NCBI RefSeq assembly: GCF_003268595.1
Contig: NZ_CP029797.1
Coordinates: 3,664,452 to 3,728,451 of the forward strand
From: Paraliobacillus zengyii
Lineage (GTDB): Bacteria > Bacillota > Bacilli > Bacillales > Amphibacillaceae
Reading direction: 5' to 3'
Length of the DNA: 64,000 nucleotides
Below, piece after piece: positions 14,770-23,036 of this stretch. The position numbers were made by a program, and so were the translations under genes. Positions within the stretch are counted from its first letter, which is position 1, and each line of letters begins with the position of its first letter. The notes under the pieces are model-generated. The model did not search any database. It was not told the origin of the DNA and was given only the letters and a program-made list of their open reading frames with translations.

Positions 14770-16080
14770 TTACTTAACAAATCTACCAAATACATGTTCC
14801 CTATGATATTTGATCATTTCCAAGCTTGGCTTTAATTCTTCATTTTGGGGCAGTATTATTTTCTTGCGATCAATATCCAAAAGTATTTTATTGTCCAATG
14901 CCTTTTCATGTACTTTAACAGTATAATCATCATTAATGGTAAAGAAGCCACGATCAAATGCCCAATGAAGGTCTAATGAAAAAGAAATCCCATTTTTTGG
15001 ATTATCAGAGCCCCCGTACTCTTTTCCTTTAATATGAGCTGCTTGTACATTGAATGTATGTCCATAGTTAATGGAAAGTCCTGTTACTGAACATTCATAA
15101 CTATAAGCTTTGAGAACAGCTTTACGGAATCTACTATCGCGTTTAATTTTTTTCAAAACAGTGACTGTTCGATCAACGCCCTCATTTTGTAAGCTTTGTC
15201 TCAACAAATCAGACAATGCCTCTGGGGACAAAGTAGATGAAACTTCCGGAATTGATTTAAGACTAGTGTCTACAGGTAATGCATCAGTTACTTCTTCATC
15301 ATAATCATAGAGTGATTCATTACTTTCAAACATTTCAGCAATTGTAATATCAATGTCGACTAGCTCTAAAATCGGGATTAGTGCTGCCAAACTTCTCCCT
15401 GATTTGTACTTTTTCAACAATCCCTTTACCTTTTCATATTTTAGATTACTGGGGTTAATAAGATAAGTGATGTATTCAACTGGTGGATTAGGTGAAGCAA
15501 TCATTAGTAAAATGTCACCAGGATTTAACTCTTTGATATAACCTGAATACATACGATACTCATCTCTACCCTTTGGTCTCGATTCTACAATTCTACTGTT
15601 ATGGTAATCATATATATAGTCATACACTTCTCCACTTTCATTAGCTTTAATGCTAATCGTCTTCTTAGGGTTTAAAATTGACATTGATAGTTCACCAAAG
15701 TAACCTTTCGCAACTTGCTTAGGGACTAGTAAAAATGAACCAGCTCTTTTTCCATTAGGGCGTTTCCCCAATTCATTTGATTGCAATAGTTTAGCAAATA
15801 CTACACCACCATCTTTCATTTTAAGCATTCTGTTTTTATCTTTAGCATTTTGAAATGCTTTCTCTCTTGCGCTTGGAGTTAATAGATGCCCTTTATTTTC
15901 TAAAAGAGCAATAAAATTATTTGGTACTAATATTTCCTTTAATTGCTCTTTACTGTTCATAAGATGCTCACTATTTTCTAGATCAATCTCCAAGATTTTT
16001 AATAATGATTTCATTGTAATACTGTATTTCCGAGAAATTTCCGACAACCTTGATAAACTATCATCCACTAAATTTTTCAT
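14770..16080 (-). CDS. HNH endonuclease with an N-terminal putative recognition region
   Basis: The start at 16080 (MKNLVDDSL) is preferred, with GGGAGGA about 10 bases upstream; 436 residues. The C-terminal domain (about 325-400) is HNH_2-type: CSVTG, then VQAAHIKGKEYGGSDNPKNG, then DLHWAFDRGFFTI, as in many restriction and modification-dependent nucleases. The middle (about 120-230) is beta-rich (GYIKELNPGDILLMIASPNP) and could be a PUA/B3-like DNA-reading domain. The N-terminus is helical. With two cytosine methyltransferases in the same island, it may be the cognate restriction enzyme or a type IV enzyme. This pairing is inferred only. Confidence 0.75.
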   Translation of the reverse strand: MKNLVDDSLSRLSEISRKYSITMKSLLKILEIDLENSEHLMNSKEQLKEILVPNNFIALLENKGHLLTPSAREKAFQNAKDKNRMLKMKDGGVVFAKLLQSNELGKRPNGKRAGSFLLVPKQVAKGYFGELSMSILNPKKTISIKANESGEVYDYIYDYHNSRIVESRPKGRDEYRMYSGYIKELNPGDILLMIASPNPPVEYITYLINPSNLKYEKVKGLLKKYKSGRSLAALIPILELVDIDITIAEMFESNESLYDYDEEVTDALPVDTSLKSIPEVSSTLSPEALSDLLRQSLQNEGVDRTVTVLKKIKRDSRFRKAVLKAYSYECSVTGLSINYGHTFNVQAAHIKGKEYGGSDNPKNGISFSLDLHWAFDRGFFTINDDYTVKVHEKALDNKILLDIDRKKIILPQNEELKPSLEMIKYHREHVFGRFVK

Positions 16081-16140
16081 GACCTTATATCCTCCCATAC
16101 TTTAGTTATTTAAGTTATTTTTTAATTAAATAATTAACTT

Positions 16141-16152
16141 AAACAGCTGTTT
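16141..16152. promoter_or_regulatory. Palindromic operator candidate upstream of the HNH gene
   Basis: AAACAGCTGTTT is a perfect 12-bp palindrome about 60 bp before the HNH start. It could bind a dimeric repressor. The regulator is unknown. Confidence 0.4.
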
Positions 16153-16204
16153 ATATATAAAATACACCAAACGCTGTATAATGTCAAATATATTTGAATT
16201 ATAA

Positions 16205-16405
16205 ATAATAAAAACACTTAAATACAGCGAAAAGGTTAAAGAACTGTACTTAACATTAGAAGGTTACGTAAGATTAGCAAGAAATATAGTGGATACTTTA
16301 GATTGCTCCTTCGGAGTTGCTGTAGACATCTCATCAATTCTAGAGCAATTCAAAGATTATGTAAGACCTTTATTGCGAAGAGAAAAAGTTATTGATATAA
16401 CATGA
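16205..16405 (+). pseudogene. Relic of an unrecognised coding sequence
   Basis: An open frame of 66 codons reads like real protein (KVKELYLTLEGYVRLARNIV, then SSILEQFKDYVRPLLRREKV). It has no start codon or ribosome site and ends at TGA 16403-16405. Readable codons continue past the stop (YPHMVEDVEIDHMGRL). A second fragment (VRVFENDLSISIERLEYAIN) occurs at about 16522-16621. The region therefore looks like decayed remains of one or more genes. Confidence 0.5.
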
Positions 16406-16718
16406 TACCCACATATGGTTGAAGACGTTGAAATAGATCACATGGGACGGCTTTAATGATTGATCGTATCGTATCAACTACATAAGGAAATAACAAAAAA
16501 AATAGGCATTCTCCGTACAGGTAAGAGTGTTTGAAAATGACCTATCTATTAGCATTGAACGTCTTGAATATGCCATTAATTTAGAGTCCAGTTTTGATAC
16601 TCTTATTTGCACAGCCCCTTGATTTGGTTTTTCTAAAAGGGGTTAAATTCCAAAAAAACTATAGATAGATACTAGAAGAGTGTGTATTTTCTATAGGTAC
16701 CATTTAGTGATAACTTTC
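16406..16718. other. Decayed intergenic sequence
   Basis: Short broken coding-like fragments without starts; no intact gene. Confidence 0.4.
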
Positions 16719-17210
16719 TTATTTATTTTTTATGTAGATAACTTTTGACTCATTTATTAATTTCTGGGTTATTGATAAATTCCAGGCCCGTACTCTACTA
16801 TGCCATTTTCTTTTATTCAAAAACTCGTCCCATGTCAATTCAATTATTTTATCTAATAAGTAATCCCCATTAAATACCACTATTATTACATACTCAAATT
16901 TTTTCTGATCAGGTTCAGCCGAATTTGGTTCATTCAATCCATAAAACACACCTGTAGTTTTACCCGTAGTCGACTTTATGCTATATCTTTCTCCATTTAT
17001 ACTAATAGCATCAATATTTTGAGTACCAATTGGTGCAAATTGCAATTTGGGTAACCCTGCAGTCTTGCTATAAAAGTTAATTGCAAAATATTCACCTAAG
17101 TCACCTAATAAATTCTTACTTCTAATTATTTCTCTATTCTTTAATTCATTTATTACTCCCCCATAAGCCTCTATTAATTCATCATCAGTTAAAGCTTCAA
17201 TCTGAAACAT
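16719..17210 (-). CDS. Putative PD-(D/E)XK-like nuclease of the DUF6998 type, next to the attachment site
   Basis: 163 residues. Residues 30-80 give a nuclease-like layout: Glu40 in the helix LLGDLGEYFAINFY, Asp67 in GTQNIDAIS, and Ser77-Ile-Lys79 in ERYSIKST. This is a common variant of the PD-(D/E)XK active site (E, D, SxK). The start of the protein (LTDDELIEAYGGVINELKNR) resembles the helical lead of DUF6998-like proteins. It is the first island gene after the rlmH junction, on the same strand as rlmH. No methylase is fused. A restriction role is inferred; the enzymatic call is tentative. Confidence 0.55.
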   Translation of the reverse strand: MFQIEALTDDELIEAYGGVINELKNREIIRSKNLLGDLGEYFAINFYSKTAGLPKLQFAPIGTQNIDAISINGERYSIKSTTGKTTGVFYGLNEPNSAEPDQKKFEYVIIVVFNGDYLLDKIIELTWDEFLNKRKWHSRVRAWNLSITQKLINESKVIYIKNK

Positions 17211-17600
17211 TTAAATTCCCCCGTTTCCAATTACTTTAAAATGTAAAATTTTCACCCTCTTTTTTAATTACATGTACTGAATCGCAACTATAAATTTCTA
17301 TAACATTTTTTATAAAGACTCATTTTTCACGTTGACCTTTCCTTTATTAGTTTTTATGGTCTACAAAAATATTTACTGACCTATCAAATTTATTTAATAG
17401 CAGATTCACTAATCTTTTACAGTACAATTGGATTTTAAATCAAATTCTATTGAAGCAATTACAATAGCTAGTAGGTAAGGTTTCCTCTTAAAGTTAACGC
17501 TATAGCTAATTTATCCATCATATACCTATACACTAATGTCAAAAAAAGTGGAAATGGCAATAAAAATAAATACATTTTATTTTGCGTAAAAAAACCTCAT
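17211..17600. other. Non-coding island end adjacent to rlmH
   Basis: About 390 bp of AT-rich DNA with no gene. It separates the last cargo gene from the rlmH stop, the usual layout at the rlmH side of SCC elements. Confidence 0.5.
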
Positions 17601-17618
17601 TTACTTATGGTACGGTTC
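17601..17618 (-). other. Candidate SCC-type attachment site at the rlmH 3' end
   Basis: The minus strand reads GAACCGTACCATAAGTAA, the last codons and stop of rlmH. It matches in position and largely in sequence the integration sequence used by SCC elements in staphylococci. The second copy, expected at the far end of the island, would lie left of the window. Confidence 0.55.
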
Positions 17619-18080
17619 CCCTCGATTTATCCGATAAGCCCGATAAACCTGTTCCACCAGCACCAAACGCATCAACTGATGTGGTAGGGTCATTTTTGAA
17701 AAGGACAGGGCAAAGTCACTGCGACTTCTAACTGATACACTTAACCCAAGCGATCCACCGATCAAAAAAGCGATTTTACTTTTTCCGTGTGTTGCTAGGT
17801 CATCTAGTTGGCTGGCTAGTTGTTCGGAGGTGAGTTGCTTGCCTTTGATTTCTAAAGTAAATACATATGTATCTGGTTGGATTTTGGAGAGTATCCGTTC
17901 TCCTTCTTTGTTGATGACTTCTTGCATTTGTGCTTGACTCAAATTCTCTGGTGCTTTTTCGTCAGCAACTTCGACAAGGTTGATTGTCGCATAGGCACCT
18001 AGACGTTTTACATATTCCTCAATGCCTTGCTTCAAGTATTTTTCTTTTAACTTCCCAACACTAATAATTGTAATGTTCAT
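17601..18080 (-). CDS. rlmH: 23S rRNA (pseudouridine-1915-N3)-methyltransferase
   Basis: 159 residues, the normal RlmH length. It is a SPOUT-class trefoil-knot enzyme that methylates pseudouridine 1915 in helix 69 of 23S rRNA, using S-adenosylmethionine, on assembled ribosomes. The SAM-binding knot is visible in [12 protein letters not shown] and the conserved C-terminus is [14 protein letters not shown]. The ribosome site TGGAGGAAAA precedes the start. It lies between the core chromosome and the accessory island, and its 3' end is a known integration target. The reading frame is intact, as expected after site-specific insertion. Confidence 0.97.
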   Translation of the reverse strand: MNITIISVGKLKEKYLKQGIEEYVKRLGAYATINLVEVADEKAPENLSQAQMQEVINKEGERILSKIQPDTYVFTLEIKGKQLTSEQLASQLDDLATHGKSKIAFLIGGSLGLSVSVRSRSDFALSFSKMTLPHQLMRLVLVEQVYRAYRINRGEPYHK

Positions 18081-18107
18081 CTATTTTCCTCCAAATAGCC
18101 TTTCATT

Positions 18108-18557
18108 TCATCGTTCCTTTGTATTTTGTTCATGCAGACTGTGTAACATTTTCATTAATGTTCGTTTTAGTTGTTCAAATTCTTCTGGGTCCCCATCGAC
18201 ATTCTCAAGTAGCTTTGTCGGAATACATGCCGCTTTCTCCTGTGCTGCTCGTCCTTTTTCTGTTAAGGTTACGATCACTTTACGTTCATCTTGATCTGAT
18301 CGTTCCCGCTTGATCCAATCGTGCTCTGCCATCCGCTTCAGCATTGGCGTCAGTGTACCTGAGTCTAAATATAGGCGATGCCCCAGCTCTTTTACAGAGA
18401 TCGCATCCTTTTCCCATAATACGAGTAAGACAAGGTATTGTGGATATGTTATTTGTAAATCTTCTAAAAGCGGGCGATAGCGCTTCGTCATTTCACGAGT
18501 CGTTGCATATAGAGAAAAGCATAATTGGTCTTCTAATTTTAAAATTTCATCCGGCAT
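18108..18557 (-). CDS. ohrR: OhrR, MarR-family organic peroxide sensor
   Basis: 149 residues from the ATG at 18557, which is best spaced from TAGGAG; earlier in-frame starts lie too close to it. OhrR represses ohr and is released when its reactive cysteine is oxidised by organic hydroperoxides. That cysteine is visible near the start (LEDQLCFSLY, Cys13). The winged helix spans about 45-110 (VKELGHRLYLDSGTLTPMLK, RSDQDERKVIVTLTEKG). It is divergent from ohr, and a canonical operator lies between them. OhrR is preferred over generic MarR because of the cysteine context and neighbour. Confidence 0.93.
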   Translation of the reverse strand: MPDEILKLEDQLCFSLYATTREMTKRYRPLLEDLQITYPQYLVLLVLWEKDAISVKELGHRLYLDSGTLTPMLKRMAEHDWIKRERSDQDERKVIVTLTEKGRAAQEKAACIPTKLLENVDGDPEEFEQLKRTLMKMLHSLHEQNTKER

Positions 18558-18648
18558 TTTCATCACTCCTATATCTATTATAACAAAAGATTTATTTGAA
18601 CACTCAAAAGGCCAAAGACTTTATCTTGCTTTTTTCATTTAGATTGTG

Positions 18649-18663
18649 TACAATTAAATTGCA
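18649..18663. promoter_or_regulatory. OhrR operator
   Basis: TACAATTAAATTGCA, an inverted repeat nearly identical to the Bacillus ohrA operator (TACAATT-A-AATTGTA). It overlaps the ohr promoter region (TTGTGT at 18644; TATAAT at 18669-18674). Confidence 0.8.
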
Positions 18664-18701
18664 GATAATATAATTATAACACAGAAATGGAGTCGATAAA
18701 C

Positions 18702-19124
18702 ATGTCAAACGCTCTTTATACTGCAAAATCAACTGCTGAAGGTGGACGTCAAGGTACGGTAAAATCATCAGATGGAACGTTAGACCTTACGCTTTCTATG
18801 CCTAAAGGCCTTGGAGGTTCAGAAAAAGCAGGAACGACAAATCCGGAGCAACTTTTCTCTGCAGGGTATGCTGCTTGTTTTGATAGCGCAATTCAAATGG
18901 TTGCAGGCCAAGCAAAGAAAAAAATTAAATCTACTGTAACTGCTGAAGTAAGTATTGGTGCAGAAGAAAGTGGTTTTGGTTTATCCGTTAAACTACATGC
19001 TGCTATTGATGGTGTATCGCAAGATGAAGCTGTAGAATTAGTAAAAGCTGCTCATGAAGTTTGTCCATATTCACGTGCTACACGTGGAAACATTGATGTT
19101 GAAGTAAGCGCAAAAGCTTTATAA
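18702..19124 (+). CDS. ohr: Ohr, thiol-dependent organic hydroperoxide reductase
   Basis: The ATG at 18702 (MSNALYTAKST) is chosen, with a GGAGTC site upstream; 140 residues, the normal length. Ohr reduces fatty-acid and other organic hydroperoxides in the cytoplasm with a two-cysteine cycle. The peroxidatic Cys59 (AACFDSA) and resolving Cys120 (EVCPYSRAT) are both present. The protein forms the OsmC/Ohr fold. It faces ohrR across the operator and is followed by a strong terminator, so it is monocistronic and peroxide-inducible. Confidence 0.95.
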   Translation: MSNALYTAKSTAEGGRQGTVKSSDGTLDLTLSMPKGLGGSEKAGTTNPEQLFSAGYAACFDSAIQMVAGQAKKKIKSTVTAEVSIGAEESGFGLSVKLHAAIDGVSQDEAVELVKAAHEVCPYSRATRGNIDVEVSAKAL

Positions 19125-19126
19125 TT

Positions 19127-19165
19127 AAAACGCAGAAGACTAGATGAGTCTTCTGCGTTTTTTTG
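19127..19165 (+). terminator. Terminator of ohr
   Basis: AAAACGCAGAAGACT pairs with AGTCTTCTGCGTTTT, then a T-run. Confidence 0.9.
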
Positions 19166-19232
19166 TTGACAAATAGTGGGTTATAGACCAAGCTTAAATT
19201 AACAGAAAACTTAATAAAGGTGGTCACTTATT

Positions 19233-19658
19233 ATGATAAAAGCACTACATACCGAAGATGAATTACTTGCAGCATTTCCTGTAATGAATCAGTTACGAAC
19301 ACATCTTGATGAAAAAAAGTATCTTGCTTTGGTTCAAGAGGCGCAAGAAGTAGACCAATACCAAATCGCTGCTCTATACGATGCGAATGAAATCGTTGCA
19401 GTCGTTGGTTTCAAACCGATGATCACACTCTATTATGGCCGTTTTGTCTGGGTTTGTGATTTAGTAACAGCGTCAGATAAACGTTCGAATGGATATGGCG
19501 AAGAGTTATTATCGTACGTCGAAGATTGGGCAAAGCAAAACAACTATGAATCCGTTGCACTATCATCTGGTTTACAGCGCACAGACGCACACCGTTTTTA
19601 TGAAAAGAAAATGGATTATGATCGTGCTAGTTATGTGTTTAAAAAGGTGATTAACTAA
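19233..19658 (+). CDS. GNAT-family N-acetyltransferase
   Basis: 141 residues with the GNAT core. The acetyl-CoA loop region reads LVTASDKRSNGYGEELLSYVEDWAKQN (about 85-110), followed by a typical ALSSGLQRTDAHRFYEKKMD motif-B segment. The substrate is unknown; the length and style fit small-molecule or peptide acetylation. Its stop overlaps the next start (TAATG), so it is co-translated with the ASCH-domain gene. Confidence 0.85.
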   Translation: MIKALHTEDELLAAFPVMNQLRTHLDEKKYLALVQEAQEVDQYQIAALYDANEIVAVVGFKPMITLYYGRFVWVCDLVTASDKRSNGYGEELLSYVEDWAKQNNYESVALSSGLQRTDAHRFYEKKMDYDRASYVFKKVIN

Positions 19659-20101
19659 TGAAACAAACAATAGTAGATTTTTGGAAGGCTTATTGGAAAG
19701 ACAAAAATGTGCAAGCACCTACTACTTATACGTCATGGCAATTTGGAGTTGAGGCCGACACATTAGCTAAACTTGTTTGCGATAATATAAAAACAGCAAC
19801 GTGCTCCGCCCATATCTTTTATGAAGTTGAGAAGGAGCCGCTTCCTAAAGTTGGTGACTATAGTATTGTCCTAGACAGTCAGGATGAACCTGTCGTAATT
19901 ATTAAAACGACAGAAGTGACACTTGCACCCATGAATGAAGTACCAGAAGAATTTGCACTAGCGGAAGGTGAGGGTGACAGAACCTATTCTTATTGGTGGC
20001 ATGCACATGAGACGTTTTTTACAGAGGAACTTCGATCATTAAATATGGAATTTAAAGAGGATCTGCTTCTAGTTTGTGAACGCTTTGAGGTACTAATTTA
20101 G
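19658..20101 (+). CDS. ASCH-domain protein
   Basis: 147 residues. The ASCH beta-barrel pattern is seen in IKTATCSAHIFYEVEKEPLPKVGDYSIVLDS, then EPVVIIKTTEVTLAPMNEVPEEFALAEGEGDRTYSYWWHAHETFF. ASCH proteins resemble PUA folds and some act on RNA or modified nucleosides, such as N4-acetylcytidine amidohydrolases. The exact function here is unknown. Overlap with the upstream GNAT gene points to a shared operon, and an acetyl-related link is possible but unproven. Confidence 0.8.
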   Translation: MKQTIVDFWKAYWKDKNVQAPTTYTSWQFGVEADTLAKLVCDNIKTATCSAHIFYEVEKEPLPKVGDYSIVLDSQDEPVVIIKTTEVTLAPMNEVPEEFALAEGEGDRTYSYWWHAHETFFTEELRSLNMEFKEDLLLVCERFEVLI

Positions 20102-20174
20102 TTGGTCATACATATCTTAAATTTTTCAAGGAATGCTACTAGATGTACTTTCTAAACAAATGGAGGACATCTAT

Positions 20175-20450
20175 ATGGCAGAAGAGAACTTACATTTTCA
20201 ATTACAGGACATTAGCAAAAAGATTCAAGCAGCGCAACATGATGTGATGCAGGCACAAGGTAAAGATCCTCATTTACTTCAACAAGCACAGGAACTGTTA
20301 CAACTAGCTGAAGATGCCTTGCATAGTACACGTGAACAAGCTGGTACTGAGGCAACAGAGAATCCACAATTCCAACAAGCAGCGGAAGAGCTCCACGATA
20401 TCCGGCAACAAGTACAAGAAGCACAACAAAATAACAGTGACGTTTTATAG
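20175..20450 (+). CDS. Small Gln-rich coiled-coil protein, 91 residues
   Basis: The start at 20175 is chosen because an ATGGAGGACATCT ribosome site precedes it; a further in-frame extension to 20133 lacks one. The protein is nearly all helix with heptad-like spacing and many Gln, Ala and Glu (LQDISKKIQAAQHDVMQAQG, AAEELHDIRQQVQEAQQ). No cysteines, signal or membrane segment. It resembles small cytosolic or spore-associated helical proteins of Bacillaceae, but no family is certain. A good terminator follows, supporting expression. Confidence 0.7.
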   Translation: MAEENLHFQLQDISKKIQAAQHDVMQAQGKDPHLLQQAQELLQLAEDALHSTREQAGTEATENPQFQQAAEELHDIRQQVQEAQQNNSDVL

Positions 20451-20451
20451 G

Positions 20452-20480
20452 AGACCTCTAAACAGAGGTTTTCTTTTTTT
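20452..20480 (+). terminator. Terminator after the coiled-coil protein gene
   Basis: GAGACCTCT, AAAC, AGAGGTTTTC, then seven or more T. Confidence 0.85.
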
Positions 20481-20554
20481 GAAAAAATAACCGACTATTT
20501 ATTGAAACTTTTTAAGTGAGGCTCCCGTCTATCTTATTAAAGGAGTTGAACGAA

Positions 20555-21154
20555 ATGACAAAGCAGTGGTTAGTTGGCCTATTTTTATTTAATGAAGTAG
20601 AGGTATTAGACTTTGCTGGTCCATTTGAAGTGTTATCTATTACAGAAGATCCCGTGACGAAAGAAAAACCATTTCAAGTTAAGACAGTCTCAGAAGATGG
20701 CATGCTAATTAAAGCGCGTAATGGTTTAAAAGTACAACCTGATTATAGCTTTGAAACAGCACCATTGTTTGATATCGTGATTATTCCTGGAGGGTATGGA
20801 GCTGATCATATTGAGATTGAAAATCCAGTAGTGATTAACTGGATTCAGGCTCAAAGTTCACAAATAGAAATACTTGCCAGTGTCTGTACGGGTTCCTTTC
20901 TTCTTGCCAAAGCAGGATTATTAGATAATTTAAAGGCCACCACACACTGGATGGACATCAAGATTTTACAAAGAAAGTTCCCTAAAGTGCATGTACTATC
21001 TAACGTGAAATACGTAGACGAAGGAAGTATTATTACTTCAGCCGGAATTTCAGCAGGGATACAGATGAGTCTGCATATAGTAAGACGTTTATTAAATGAA
21101 GAAATTGCCTTACAAACAGTTAAGCGAATGGAATATGATCTAGCTAAGATTTGA
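20555..21154 (+). CDS. DJ-1/PfpI-family protein (isonitrile hydratase-like)
   Basis: 199 residues from ATG 20555 (AAGGAGTTGAACGAA before it). The class-I glutamine-amidotransferase-like fold of DJ-1/PfpI is evident. The nucleophile elbow is ILASVCTGSFLLAKAGLL with Cys111, the acid loop is VLDFAGPFEVLS, and PGGYGAD lies at about 79-84. The overall sequence is closest to isonitrile hydratase and AraC-N-terminal-like members (TTHWMDIKILQRKFP). The substrate is not known. It is convergent with the Ktr gene and shares a hairpin at its end. Confidence 0.85.
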   Translation: MTKQWLVGLFLFNEVEVLDFAGPFEVLSITEDPVTKEKPFQVKTVSEDGMLIKARNGLKVQPDYSFETAPLFDIVIIPGGYGADHIEIENPVVINWIQAQSSQIEILASVCTGSFLLAKAGLLDNLKATTHWMDIKILQRKFPKVHVLSNVKYVDEGSIITSAGISAGIQMSLHIVRRLLNEEIALQTVKRMEYDLAKI

Positions 21155-21168
21155 TTCTTAGCTAGATC
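21137..21168. terminator. Bidirectional hairpin between the DJ-1-like and ktr genes
   Basis: GATCTAGCTAAGA and TCTTAGCTAGATC are a perfect 13-bp inverted repeat. It overlaps the end of the DJ-1-like gene and abuts the ktr stop. Confidence 0.7.
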
Positions 21169-21837
21169 TTAAACCCCCTCTTTTAAGCGATTAAGTTTAC
21201 GGTTATCACCCATTACAATTAAAATATCGCCAGTTTCAATCTCTTTATCAGCAGCTGGTATCATGACAACACTTTCTTCATTCTTTTTAATAGCAATAAT
21301 TTCACATTTATATTTTTCTTTTATTTTTAAGTTAGCTACTGTTTTACCTATAATTTGGCTACTCGCTACTATCTCAATAATACTGTGTTTATTACTTATT
21401 TCAATGTAATCAACGATTCTATCCGACGTAATGTGATGCGCAATTCTTCTGGCCATATCACGTTCAGGATGAATAATTTTATCTGCACCGATTTTTTCTA
21501 GTATTTTTTGATGGTATTCATTACGAGCTTTCACCCATACTTGTTTCATTCCCATCTCTTTTAATAACAGTGTTACTAATATGCTTGACTCCATATCATC
21601 ACCGAAACTAATAATAGCACAATCAAAGTTACTGATACCAACTGCATTTAATGCTTGTTTATCCATTGCATCAAGTACAACACCTTGACTTGCAATGTCT
21701 TCGTACTTCTGTACTCTCTCACGATCCTTATCAATCGCCAAAACATTAACGCCTTCTTTAATCAACTCTTTACACATGCTACCACCAAATCTACCTAATC
21801 CCATGATGACAAACTCTTTTTTCTCAACTTTTACCAT
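21169..21837 (-). CDS. ktrC: Ktr/Trk potassium-uptake regulatory subunit (RCK protein)
   Basis: The ATG at 21837 (MVKVEKKEFVIMGLG) is chosen because AAAGGAATTAAG precedes it; 222 residues. RCK_N has the Rossmann loop GLGRFG (13-18) and the adenine-binding acidic Asp36 (VLAIDKD). RCK_C is at about 140-220 (HSIIEIVASSQIIGKTVANL, ETGDILIVMGD). Such subunits gate KtrB-type potassium channels in response to ATP/ADP and c-di-AMP. No channel subunit is adjacent, as is common for ktrC. KtrC rather than KtrA is inferred from this isolation. Confidence 0.85.
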   Translation of the reverse strand: MVKVEKKEFVIMGLGRFGGSMCKELIKEGVNVLAIDKDRERVQKYEDIASQGVVLDAMDKQALNAVGISNFDCAIISFGDDMESSILVTLLLKEMGMKQVWVKARNEYHQKILEKIGADKIIHPERDMARRIAHHITSDRIVDYIEISNKHSIIEIVASSQIIGKTVANLKIKEKYKCEIIAIKKNEESVVMIPAADKEIETGDILIVMGDNRKLNRLKEGV

Positions 21838-22100
21838 CTTAATTCCTTTCAAAACAATAGTTATTTTTAATGTACTATGGCTTTAAATACCTTTTCAAGC
21901 ATTCAAATTGTTACTAGCTTACCATAAGATTAAAACAAAGGTAAAGAAACTATACATTTCTACTGTTTTTTATAGATATAACGTCTAAACGTATTAGTGC
22001 GTTTTAGTTTTAATCCATTGTTACTTGGCAATAGGAGTGACGAAATCTTCTTTCGAGAATCTTTAAAATGTATCCCTCTTAGCAATAGTAATAAAACATA
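21838..22100. other. Intergenic region upstream of ktrC
   Basis: No gene seen. The leader shows no recognisable ydaO-type c-di-AMP riboswitch. Confidence 0.4.
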
Positions 22101-22280
22101 TTACTTTGACTCTGCCTTCTTATTATCCTTGCCTGCGAAATATCCAGCACACAGAAGAAAGATTATTCCTAAACCAATCCCAGTAACCATGGCGTATTCA
22201 AAAATATTATTCAATGCTAAACCTCCTGCAATTGATCCAACAAAGAACATAATAAACAGCACTGTATAGTTATTTTTCAT
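22101..22280 (-). CDS. Small two-helix membrane protein, 59 residues
   Basis: Starts at 22280 (MKNNYTVLFIMFFVGSIAGG) behind ACGGAGGTTG and ends KKAESK. Two glycine-rich membrane helices (VLFIMFFVGSIAGGLAL, MVTGIGLGIIFLLCAGYFAG) are followed by a charged cytosolic tail. The glycine spacing suggests close helix packing. The family is not recognised, but the ribosome site and protein-like composition support a real gene. It lies between the Ktr regulator and a flavodoxin-like oxidoreductase without overlap. Confidence 0.75.
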   Translation of the reverse strand: MKNNYTVLFIMFFVGSIAGGLALNNIFEYAMVTGIGLGIIFLLCAGYFAGKDNKKAESK

Positions 22281-22362
22281 ATTGTTATCAACCTCCGTAT
22301 TACTATTCTAACACGTTCAACCTTCAAGTTTATATACACCCGTTTTCGATAGATATCTTTTT

Positions 22363-22396
22363 TAAAAAAACAATCACCATTTATATGATGACTGTT
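22363..22396 (-). terminator. Terminator after the flavin oxidoreductase gene
   Basis: On the minus strand ACAGTCATCA and TGGTGATTGT pair, followed by seven T. Confidence 0.75.
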
Positions 22397-22409
22397 CTTT
22401 TGCTACTTT

Positions 22410-23036
22410 TTATTCCATTGTGTTTCCTTTTGCAGGGATTGGATGATCCTTTAATAATTTCGCGAAATACAACGTGTTATATGCTAGCATACTAACATGA
22501 CTCTTCACAAAGTCACTATCTTTTCCTCCAGCATCAATAAATGAAGGACCTGGTCCAGCTTCTCCTACCCAATAAGTATCTACATTCGGCGGGATCACAA
22601 AACCGATATGTGATAGTCCATATAAGACGGAAGAAGCAGCCTTTTTAGCGCCATCTTCATTTCCTGTTATAACTACGCCACCAACTTTATTATAGTAAAT
22701 GGATTGTCCTTTCTCATTGGTTTCACTACTACTCGCATATAGCCGTTCAATTGCAAGCGTTGCTAAACTACTCTTTTCACCTAACCAAATAGGCGTTCCA
22801 ATAAGTACAATATCTGCAGCCTTCACTTTTTCTAGGACAAGTGGCCATTCATCTCCATCACCCATGTCTTCACTCATACCGAATGGAATATGGTAATCGG
22901 CTAAACGAAGATTCTCCGTTTCACATTCTTCCTCACGATATATTTCCTCCACCTGTTGATAAAGCGCTTCTGTATTTGAAACTTCTTCTCTACCTTTTAA
23001 AGATGCATTCAAAAATAGAACGTTCAGTTTACTCAT
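22410..23036 (-). CDS. NAD(P)H-dependent FMN oxidoreductase (flavodoxin-like)
   Basis: 208 residues with a flavodoxin-like fold. LNVLFLNASLKGREEVSNTEAL at the start is the phosphate-binding loop region of NADPH-dependent FMN reductases. VLIGTPIWLGEKSSLATLAIERL is the characteristic flavin-contacting segment. The C-terminus carries VKSHVSMLAYNTLYFAKLL. The substrate may be quinones or azo compounds; this cannot be resolved. It is monocistronic, with its own terminator. It is oriented away from the following GNAT gene. Confidence 0.8.
   Translation of the reverse strand: MSKLNVLFLNASLKGREEVSNTEALYQQVEEIYREEECETENLRLADYHIPFGMSEDMGDGDEWPLVLEKVKAADIVLIGTPIWLGEKSSLATLAIERLYASSSETNEKGQSIYYNKVGGVVITGNEDGAKKAASSVLYGLSHIGFVIPPNVDTYWVGEAGPGPSFIDAGGKDSDFVKSHVSMLAYNTLYFAKLLKDHPIPAKGNTME

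Noticed and set aside
19070..19096. CACGTG motif in the ohr gene as a further parS
   Set aside because: The flanks do not match (an extra base breaks the palindrome). Other CACGTG hits, such as 20330, 34349 and 61880, also fail.
21838..22100. Possible c-di-AMP (ydaO) riboswitch before ktrC
   Set aside because: No conserved ydaO sequence blocks could be recognised in the leader.
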